Below are positions 12,552-18,242 of a stretch of 19,894 bases of DNA, piece after piece; positions within the stretch are counted from its first letter, which is position 1; every line of letters begins with the position of its first letter. The stretch spans positions 1 through 19,894 of the forward strand of contig CAZGRE010000023.1 in the NCBI GenBank assembly GCA_964528085.1. Direction: 5' to 3'. The DNA is from B2-G16 sp964528085 (GTDB lineage Bacteria; Bipolaricaulota; Bipolaricaulia; UBA7950; UBA9294). The position numbers and the translations under genes were made by a program. The notes under the pieces are model-generated. The model was given only the letters and a program-made list of their open reading frames with translations. It did no database searches and was not told the origin of the DNA.

Positions 12552-13091
12552 ATGGGTTCGAACCGAGCGTTGATCGTCGTCGACATGCAGCGGGGGTTCC
12601 TGGAGGAGGGATACCCCCTCTTCTGCGGGGCCGAGGCGCGGAGGATCATCCCCACCGTCTCCCATGCGGTGGAGGAGTCGCTCGCTCGGGGGATCCCGGT
12701 CTTCTTCACCGCCGACGCCCACTCCCCGAACGACCGCGAGTTTAAGATCTACCCGTCGCACTGCATCCGCGGGAGCAAGGAGGCAAAGATCATCCCGGAG
12801 CTCGCCCCTTACCTTGACCGGAGCACCCTGATCGAGACCACTACCTACAGCGCCTTTTTCGAGACCGATCTTCATCATCGGCTTCAGGGGCTCGGCGTGG
12901 AGGAGCTGACCTTCTGCGGGGTCTGCACCGACATCTGCGTCTTACACACCGTCGCCGACGCCTACTTCCGCGGCTATCGGATCGCCGTGCTGCGGGAGGG
13001 GGTCGCCTCGTTCGACCCGGAGGGGCACCGGTTCGGCCTGCGGCACATGGAGGCGGTCTTCGGGGCGCGCCTGATCGGGGAGGAGGGATGA
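12552..13091 (+). CDS. pncA: Isochorismatase-superfamily cysteine hydrolase, nicotinamidase-like (PncA)
   Basis: 179 residues. It contains VVDMQ with Asp11, the metal-binding set D55, H57 and H70 (TADAHSPND ... PSHC), and the nucleophile loop FCGVCTDICVLHT with Cys129. The C-terminal part (ADAYFRGYRIAVLREGVASF, DPEGHRFGLRHME) closely follows the B. subtilis YueJ/PncA pattern. Nicotinamidases convert nicotinamide to nicotinate for NAD salvage, and the next gene, overlapping by 4 nt, uses nicotinate. Odd point: where YueJ-type enzymes have Lys in (E)KTxYSAF, the third member of the Asp-Lys-Cys triad, this protein reads IETTTYSAF with Thr96. Activity is therefore uncertain despite the context. 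A GGGGTGATCG purine-rich site lies before the ATG. Confidence 0.85.
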   Translation: MGSNRALIVVDMQRGFLEEGYPLFCGAEARRIIPTVSHAVEESLARGIPVFFTADAHSPNDREFKIYPSHCIRGSKEAKIIPELAPYLDRSTLIETTTYSAFFETDLHHRLQGLGVEELTFCGVCTDICVLHTVADAYFRGYRIAVLREGVASFDPEGHRFGLRHMEAVFGARLIGEEG

Positions 13092-14086
13092 ACCCCGAGG
13101 ATCGGTTCGCACCGGCGGATGAGGTCGTCTCCGGCGAGACGGCGGACGTCTACTTCCTTAACGCCCGTCGCATCCTGGAGCGGGAGGGGATCGACCCGTA
13201 CGTGACGATGGAGGTCTTCCCGGCCCGCGCCGGAATCCTGTGCGGGATGCGCGAGGTCGAATCACTCCTCCGTCGCGTCCTTCCCGAAGGGGGCGAGGTG
13301 TGGGGGCTCGCCGAGGGGGAGGAGATGGACAAGAGGGAGGTCGTCCTTCGGATCAGCGGGCCGTACCGGTCGTTCGGGGTCTACGAGACCGCGATCCTTG
13401 GGATCCTGGCGCACGAGTCCGGTTGGGCGACGCAGGCGCGCGCCTGCGTCGAGGCGGCAGGGGAGATCCCGGTGATCCACTTCGGCGCCCGGCACGTCCA
13501 CCCCGACGTCTCCCCCCGCCTGGAGTACGCCGCCGTGATCGGCGGATGCCAGGGGTGCGCCACCCCGGCCGGGGCGCGGCTCGCCGGGATAGATCCCTCT
13601 GGGACGATCCCCCACGCCCTCATCCTGTGCTTCGGGGACACGGTCGAGGCGATGGAGGCGTTCGACCGGTGCATCGATGCGAAGGTGCGCCGGATCGCAC
13701 TCGTCGATACGTTCAAGGACGAGGCGGAGGAGAGCCTCCGCGTCGCCCACGCCCTCGGGGACAAATTGTGGGGGGTGCGGCTCGACACCCCGAGCGAGCG
13801 GGGGCGGGTCACCCCCGATCTCGTAAAGGAGGTGCGCGCCCGCCTCGATCAGGCAGGGTTCGAGCACGTCCGGATCGTCGTCTCCGGCGGGATCGATCCG
13901 GACCGGATCCGCCTGTTCCGCGCCAAAGGAGCCCCCGTCGACGCGTTCGGGGTGGGAAGCGCGATCTCCGGCGCACCCCCGATCGACTTCACTGCCGACA
14001 TCAAGGAGATCGAGGGCCGACCCGTCGCCAAGCGCGGCCGGATACCCGGGATCACCCTCAACCCGCGGCTTAGGCGGATAATCTAG
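13088..14086 (+). CDS. pncB: Nicotinate phosphoribosyltransferase
   Basis: 332 residues of the shorter NAPRTase type. It forms nicotinate mononucleotide from nicotinate and PRPP in the Preiss-Handler NAD salvage pathway. Visible segments: ADVYFLNARRILEREGIDPY, YETAILGILAHESGWATQA, VIHFGARHVHPDVSPRLEY, GTIPHALILCFGDTVEA, ALVDTFKDEAEESL, VRLDTPSERGR, IVVSGGIDPDRIRLF and the terminal PVAKRGRIPG. The phosphate-binding SGG and DAFGVGSAISGAPPIDFTAD regions are intact. It is coupled to the nicotinamidase-like gene by an ATGA overlap, so both come from one mRNA. Close relatives of quinolinate phosphoribosyltransferase are excluded by length and the terminal domain. Confidence 0.93.
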   Translation: MNPEDRFAPADEVVSGETADVYFLNARRILEREGIDPYVTMEVFPARAGILCGMREVESLLRRVLPEGGEVWGLAEGEEMDKREVVLRISGPYRSFGVYETAILGILAHESGWATQARACVEAAGEIPVIHFGARHVHPDVSPRLEYAAVIGGCQGCATPAGARLAGIDPSGTIPHALILCFGDTVEAMEAFDRCIDAKVRRIALVDTFKDEAEESLRVAHALGDKLWGVRLDTPSERGRVTPDLVKEVRARLDQAGFEHVRIVVSGGIDPDRIRLFRAKGAPVDAFGVGSAISGAPPIDFTADIKEIEGRPVAKRGRIPGITLNPRLRRII

Positions 14087-14089
14087 CTT

Positions 14090-14114
14090 CTGATCCGCCC
14101 ACGGCGCGGGTCAG
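14090..14114 (+). terminator. Hairpin after pncB, possible terminator
   Basis: CTGATCCGC (14090-14098) pairs with GCGGGTCAG (14106-14114) over 9 bp including one G-U, with a 7-nt loop, starting 3 nt after the pncB stop. No T-run follows, so it may stabilise the mRNA 3' end rather than terminate on its own. Confidence 0.35.
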
Positions 14115-14176
14115 TCTCGACCGGGATCGGTATCATCCGAGCTCCATGATATATCGATTTAAGGGAGGGGGTCGGT

Positions 14177-14596
14177 ATGCGGCTATTTCGCTCGGCGTGG
14201 CGATGCATGTTGACACCGGTCAGCCTGGGTCTGAGGCTGGTGTTCCGGGGCCCTCTGGCCCGGGCCGAAGCGGAGCTCTCCTCCGCCCGGGTCCTCATCC
14301 CGCCGGCCCCGGCCAAGTTCACCGGCGCCTCCTGGCTCAGGCGGCCCCGCGGCGACGGTGTCATCGCCCTCACCGCGGAGGAGCTGCGATTCTGGCCGCT
14401 TCTTGGATCCCCTATCCGGATTCTCCGGCAGGAGATCCAGGGAGCCCATCTTGCCCGCTGGTTCAAAGGGTACCTTCGGGCCGGCAAGAGGCATCTCGTG
14501 CTGGAGCTCTCCGGCGAGCGGAGGATCGCGTTCATCGTGTCCTCCCCGGAAGAGTGGATGAGGATCCTAACGGCTAAGGATGAAGCCGCTTGGTAG
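14177..14596 (+). CDS. Small protein with PH/GRAM-like fold, function unknown
   Basis: 139 residues. The N-terminus is basic and mildly hydrophobic (MRLFRSAWRCMLTPVSLGLR) and could lie on a membrane, but there is no clear transmembrane stretch. Residues 45-135 show the strand pattern of a bacterial PH/GRAM domain: GDGVIALTAEELRFWPLLG, the pairing segment PIRILRQEIQGAHLAR, then HLVLELSGERRIAFIVSSPE and the closing helix with EWMRIL. The family assignment comes from this pattern only. GGAGGGGG 5 nt before the ATG supports the start. It lies 90 nt after pncB and may be in the same transcript or behind its own promoter; TATATC at 14148-14153 is a possible -10. The sequence gives no functional clue. 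Confidence 0.65.
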   Translation: MRLFRSAWRCMLTPVSLGLRLVFRGPLARAEAELSSARVLIPPAPAKFTGASWLRRPRGDGVIALTAEELRFWPLLGSPIRILRQEIQGAHLARWFKGYLRAGKRHLVLELSGERRIAFIVSSPEEWMRILTAKDEAAW

Positions 14597-14610
14597 GGCT
14601 GGGATTACCG

Positions 14611-14710
14611 AGCCGAGCGGCAAGGTCCCCATGAACCTCACCCGGCCAAGGTCGGTTTATATCAACGGGGGTGCCTCCGTCTCCGTGCAAAATGCAATGG
14701 TAGATCCCGA
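14611..14710. repeat. Diverged direct repeat, copy A
   Basis: Shares most of its bases with 16834-16943. Best-preserved parts are GAGCCGAGCGGC at the left and GTTTATATCAAC...GGTGCCTCCGTCTCCGT...CAATGGTAGATCCCG at the right. Read on the minus strand, both copies suggest a decayed coding end (HGDGGTPVDIN here). Copy A lacks about 2 nt relative to copy B within that frame. The 212-nt intergenic stretch 14597-14808 otherwise holds only the toxin-antitoxin promoter. Confidence 0.6.
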
Positions 14711-14760
14711 AATAAGCTAGACCCTAATGTTGGATCGCAAGACCTCGTCAACAGAGCAAT

Positions 14761-14790
14761 TTGACGTTGTAGCGTCATAACATTATAATG
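14761..14790 (+). promoter_or_regulatory. Toxin-antitoxin promoter with operator palindromes
   Basis: TTGACG (14761-14766), a 17-nt spacer and TATAAT (14784-14789). TGACG-N6-CGTCA (14762-14777) spans the -35 box, and the perfect palindrome CATTATAATG (14781-14790) covers the -10. Such paired sites fit autorepression by the ribbon-helix-helix antitoxin encoded 19 nt downstream. Confidence 0.72.
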
Positions 14791-14808
14791 CTGCACGGGG
14801 TGAGCCCG

Positions 14809-15033
14809 ATGAACAAGCGATCTACCATCTACTTCGAGCCCGAATTGCATAAGGCTTTACGGATAAGAGCGGCCAGCACAGGACGCTCGATCTCCGAACT
14901 AGTCAATGAGGCCGTCCGGCAAGCGCTGCGAGAAGATCAAGAGGATCTGGCAGCGTTCGAGGAACGGGCCGCCGAGCCGACGATCACGTACGAGGCTCTA
15001 CTCAAAGACTTGAAGGCACATGGCAAGATATAG
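14809..15033 (+). CDS. Ribbon-helix-helix antitoxin
   Basis: 74 residues from ATG 14809, preceded by GGGGTGAG. Residues 3-46 are an Arc/CopG-type ribbon-helix-helix DNA-binding domain: RSTIYFEPELHKALRIRAAS then TGRSISELVNEAVRQALRED. The acidic C-terminal tail (DQEDLAAFEERAAEPTITYEALLKDLKAHGKI) is the type that wraps around a RelE-fold toxin. An upstream ATG at 14788 in frame is rejected because it falls inside the -10 box. The stop overlaps the toxin start by 14 nt. Together with the palindromes in its promoter this is a standard autoregulated type II antitoxin. Confidence 0.9.
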   Translation: MNKRSTIYFEPELHKALRIRAASTGRSISELVNEAVRQALREDQEDLAAFEERAAEPTITYEALLKDLKAHGKI

Positions 15034-15280
15034 ACTTCTGTTCAAGAAGTCCGTTGCGAAGGACCTCCGCTCCATCCCGAAGAAGGACGTTCGGCGAATC
15101 CTGGAGCGAATCGAGATGCTTGCTGATAATCCCCGTCCCGATGAGTGCGAGAAACTCACCGACCAAGAGCGCTACCGAATTCGCCAAGGTTCCTACCGTA
15201 TCATTTACGAGGTTCAGGATGACGCTTGTGTCGTCGTTGTAGTCAAGGTTGGTCATCGCAGGGACGTCTACCGACGCTGA
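15020..15280 (+). CDS. RelE/ParE-superfamily toxin
   Basis: 86 residues with the RelE/YafQ-like layout: MARYRLLFKKSVAKDLRSIP, the helical pair KKDVRRILERIEMLADNPRP, the central KLTDQERYRIRQGSYRIIYEV strand region and the end VVVKVGHRRDVYRR. Basic residues typical of RelE mRNA-cleaving toxins are kept: the RIRQGSYR arginines and the terminal HRRDVY. It is complete and overlaps its antitoxin by 14 nt. Ribosome-dependent mRNA cleavage is the expected activity by family; a gyrase-targeting ParE role is less likely because of the RelE-like HRRDVY end. Confidence 0.92.
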   Translation: MARYRLLFKKSVAKDLRSIPKKDVRRILERIEMLADNPRPDECEKLTDQERYRIRQGSYRIIYEVQDDACVVVVVKVGHRRDVYRR

Positions 15281-15489
15281 TCGAGGAGCTATGGGAAGCT
15301 GTTACCCAAAAACTAAACGCGGGCTCACTACAAAATTCTAACGATGCCGGTATTCTAGTGTTGAAATGTGAGGCTTGGCCCTGCAGCATCACTGCAAAGT
15401 TGGCTTCGTATCGTGCTTTTGTCCCTGTAATCATCGCCGAAACTTTCAAACGTCCGCGCTATGACCTTTCAAATAGCCAGGGCTTAAAC

Positions 15490-15519
15490 TTGCAATTAGC
15501 CGTACAATAAAGTTACAAT
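15490..15519 (+). promoter_or_regulatory. Putative promoter of the DUF4143 ATPase, near-leaderless
   Basis: TTGCAA (15490-15495), an 18-nt spacer and TACAAT (15514-15519) end 8 nt before the ATG at 15528, with no Shine-Dalgarno between. The 247-nt stretch 15281-15527 upstream has no convincing gene; it contains a small hairpin TGCAG-N5-CTGCA (15382-15396) and is visibly richer in A/T. Confidence 0.5.
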
Positions 15520-15527
15520 CAGCCGAG

Positions 15528-16772
15528 ATGGTTGCTAACTTATACTACCCGCGCTTCATAGAGAGATCGCTTGCCGAGGCGTTATCGGATACCCCGGTAG
15601 TGCTCATACACGGACCACGCCAATGCGGTAAGACGACCCTGGCGCAAACGTTCGGTAAGGCAAGGGGATACGCTTACTTCAGCTTCGATGATGACGTGGC
15701 CGCCGCTGCTGCAAGGGCGGATCCAGCGGGGTTCGTCAGCGATCTACCGGCACGAGCCATTCTGGATGAGGTCCAGCGCGTTCCTGACGTCTTCACCGCG
15801 CTCAAGCTCGCCGTGGACCGCGATCGCACTCCTGGCCGATTTATCCTCACGGGATCGGCGAACGTGCTCCTTATTCCCAGGCTCGCCGACTCACTCGCCG
15901 GACGGATGGAGATCCTTCGCCTGCATCCGTTGGCGCAGTGTGAGCTCGGCGGGAAGGTTCCCTCCTTCCTCGATAGGTTGTTTGATGGGGCATTTTCGAC
16001 AAGGACTTACGAGCGGTTGAAAGAGGATCTTCCTGAGCGCATCGTTGCGGGCGGTTATCCCGCGGCGGTCGTTCGGGCAACACACCGCCGCCGGAGCGCT
16101 TGGTATCGCGACTACGTGGAGACCCTGATCCAACGCGATGTGCGCGATCTGGCGAGAATCCGCGCTCTGGATGTACTTCCACGCCTGCTCTCTCTTGCTG
16201 CCGGACAGACCGCCCAACTGCTCAACGTCTCCGATCTAGCGAGTCCGTTTCAATTGAGCCGGCCGACGATTCGTGAATATGTGACACTGCTTGAGCGCAT
16301 CTTCCTGTTGGACATCCTACCGCCGTGGCACAGCAACAGAGTAAGCCGGCTGGTCAAGACGCCCAAGGTTCACGTGGGGGATACCGGGGTGGCTTGCGCG
16401 CTGCTTGGGCTCGACGCGCGGAGCCTTTCCCACGATCGTGAGACCCTTGGCCATCTCGTTGAGACATTCGTGTTCCAAGAACTGCGCCGCCAGGCCACTT
16501 GGCACAGAGCGGAGATCCATTTCTATCACTTCCGCAACAAAGATAAGATTGAGGTGGACATCGTGCTCGAACGCGCGGCGCACGAAGTGGCCGGCATCGA
16601 AGTGAAGGCCGCAGCGACGGTTACGAGCAGCGACTTCCGCGGCCTACGGAAGCTGAAGCGGGTGCTGAAAGAGCGTTTCGTCTCGGGCGTCGTCCTGTAC
16701 GACGGAGAGATGAGCGCCAGCTTTGGAGATGGGCTATACGCTCTGCCCATCCGGACACTATGGGAAATTTAA
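15528..16772 (+). CDS. AAA_14 / DUF4143 ATPase
   Basis: 414 residues. N-terminal AAA_14 P-loop domain: Walker A GPRQCGKTTL (29-38), Walker B AILDEVQRVP (77-86), sensor ILTGSANVLL (106-115), then GRMEILRLHPLAQCEL. The winged-helix region SDLASPFQLSRPTIREYVTLLE and the DUF4143 part HVGDTGVACALLGL follow, ending with a PD-(D/E)xK-like arrangement KDKIEVDIVLE (Asp near 342) and AGIEVKAAATV (ExK near 358). This large, widespread family occurs in many copies in anaerobes and archaea, often near toxin-antitoxin and mobile genes; its biological role is not established. The gene stands alone between the RelE pair and repeat copy B. ATG 15528 fits the alignment start (YYPRFIERSL), though no ribosome-binding site is present. 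Confidence 0.93.
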   Translation: MVANLYYPRFIERSLAEALSDTPVVLIHGPRQCGKTTLAQTFGKARGYAYFSFDDDVAAAAARADPAGFVSDLPARAILDEVQRVPDVFTALKLAVDRDRTPGRFILTGSANVLLIPRLADSLAGRMEILRLHPLAQCELGGKVPSFLDRLFDGAFSTRTYERLKEDLPERIVAGGYPAAVVRATHRRRSAWYRDYVETLIQRDVRDLARIRALDVLPRLLSLAAGQTAQLLNVSDLASPFQLSRPTIREYVTLLERIFLLDILPPWHSNRVSRLVKTPKVHVGDTGVACALLGLDARSLSHDRETLGHLVETFVFQELRRQATWHRAEIHFYHFRNKDKIEVDIVLERAAHEVAGIEVKAAATVTSSDFRGLRKLKRVLKERFVSGVVLYDGEMSASFGDGLYALPIRTLWEI

Positions 16773-16833
16773 GGCTTGGAGCCCTCTTAAGCTTAGCTCA
16801 TCTGATGGCACAAATGACGGGGGCGGCATTTCA

Positions 16834-16943
16834 GAGTCGAGCGGCTAAGGCCGCGGACCCCGTGAGCCACACCCCCGTCAAGCTCAGTTTACATCAACAG
16901 AGGTACCCCCGTCTCCGTACGAGAAATACAATGGTAGACCCCG
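16834..16943. repeat. Diverged direct repeat, copy B
   Basis: Partner of 14611-14710. On the minus strand it can be read as RGLPLYFSYGDGGTSVDVN followed by TGA (complement of 16884-16886), which looks like the decayed end of a protein gene, perhaps a transposase. The 255-nt gap 16773-17027 that holds it shows no other feature. Confidence 0.6.
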
Positions 16944-17027
16944 GCTATTCTCCAAAGATGAAGACGCGACCCCCGCCCGGCCTTATGAAAACTTTACCCC
17001 GCGGCTATCCCTAACAGAAATCAAGAG

Positions 17028-18194
17028 CTACATTAGTGATGCGTTTAAATCTTCTCCGATACTTCCACCATATGACCACAGGATGGGAGCCTTGAGCGTG
17101 AAGTCATACTCAGGGAACAAGCACACGGTGATCGGGAAGCTATAGGGTACTGCAATCTGTGTGACTGCGTCGTGGAGGTTGCTCAGGTTGTCGCGGACCC
17201 ATTCAGCGTTTCGCGGATGAATCACGAGGTTTATCCATGCCTCGGCACTGCTTTGCAGGGTTGCGTTCGTCCGTTTAACCTCATCGAGATACCCGGAGAT
17301 ACGCGATCGGAGCCATTTAGAAGCAAGAGGCTCGTACCACCAAGCATTCATGTCGTAGTTGATAGAAACGATGCTCTCCTTGGCGCTATCTATTTCGAGA
17401 GTAATCTTGCCGATGTTCTTGCCTAAGGCATCTGGCATAGTTATGCTAACATAGACTGACGTGGGACCCATCTCGAAAAACTGATACCTGCCCGATACCT
17501 GACCGCTTTGCTCATGTAGTTCTAGCCATTGCGTCAAGATATCCTCAAGATCCTGATCGATGATCGAGAGAACATGAGCGAGATCTTCGTCTCTCAGTCG
17601 CTCCATGTTCTGAAGTTGCACGTGACGAATCTTCCGACAATGATGGTTCTCTTCTATCCCTTGGACCGCTCGAATCGCTTGCGCAACGACCTCATACACA
17701 TGCCCTAGTGGCAACTTGGTTTTCACCGATATGAGACGGCCTTCCACTTGCCAATCGGCAGCATCTCGTACCCAGCCTACCGAGAAGCCATTACTCCGCA
17801 GTAACCTGTAGACCGCTGCCTCACCCCGCAGGGAAGCGATCTTCTTCATGGCCTCCGCTGAGCTTCTTTGCCGCCCTAGCTCCTGTAGCATCCACGGCAA
17901 GATTCCCAGAGCGTATGGGTCATCCAGCCACTTGGAGATCTCCCGACAGATGTAGTGGGCCTGATGATTCCGAACAAGATATACCCAACGAATGGCGAGC
18001 GGATTGGACAGAGCTGTGTTCTCTACCCATGTGCGAAGCGTGCCCGCCAACAGGGAACTGAGCAGTCCATGTTCGGAGAGGTTCGGCTCGTACTCTGTCC
18101 AGTCATGGATCTTCGTACGCCCAATCGGATATTCCGCACCTTTCTCGATACCTATGCACATCGTCAAGTCAAGATACAGGCCCTGGCCTCTCAA
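17028..18194 (-). CDS. Uncharacterised protein next to a DNA methyltransferase, possible PD-(D/E)xK nuclease
   Basis: 388 residues from a TTG at 18194. The family is not recognised. Residues 121-160 resemble a PD-(D/E)xK nuclease core: SLRGEAAVYRLLRSNGFSVG, WVRDAADWQVEG, LISVKTK. This offers E125, D147 and K158, but the usual Glu of ExK is replaced by Ser156, so catalysis is uncertain. The rest is mixed alpha/beta without a clear motif. TTG 18194 has no good ribosome-binding site. A better-looking ATG at 18211 with AAGGAG in front opens a frame that stops after six codons (MELNDI), and one extra T in the ATTTG run would join it to this gene, so a frameshift is likely. It lies 31-48 nt after the methyltransferase on the same strand, suggesting it is the restriction or accessory part of that system. 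Base composition is less GC-rich than the left half. Confidence 0.7.
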   Translation of the reverse strand: MRGQGLYLDLTMCIGIEKGAEYPIGRTKIHDWTEYEPNLSEHGLLSSLLAGTLRTWVENTALSNPLAIRWVYLVRNHQAHYICREISKWLDDPYALGILPWMLQELGRQRSSAEAMKKIASLRGEAAVYRLLRSNGFSVGWVRDAADWQVEGRLISVKTKLPLGHVYEVVAQAIRAVQGIEENHHCRKIRHVQLQNMERLRDEDLAHVLSIIDQDLEDILTQWLELHEQSGQVSGRYQFFEMGPTSVYVSITMPDALGKNIGKITLEIDSAKESIVSINYDMNAWWYEPLASKWLRSRISGYLDEVKRTNATLQSSAEAWINLVIHPRNAEWVRDNLSNLHDAVTQIAVPYSFPITVCLFPEYDFTLKAPILWSYGGSIGEDLNASLM

Positions 18195-18242
18195 ATGTCA
18201 TTAAGTTCCATCACTCCTTGGCCAGAACTCTGGGGCTGCCCC

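Noticed and set aside
12552..12570. GGGTTCGAACC resembling a tRNA T-arm
   Set aside because: Flanking bases do not form the T-stem, no acceptor or anticodon arms are present, and the bases encode the start of the nicotinamidase-like protein.
14788..14808. Upstream ATG for the RHH antitoxin (MLHGVSP extension)
   Set aside because: It overlaps the TATAAT box, so it would lie before the transcription start.
15226..15510. Small plus-strand frame (94 codons) after relE, and a minus-strand frame at 15243-15449
   Set aside because: Neither has a ribosome-binding site, recognisable domain or good start; the first overlaps relE out of frame.
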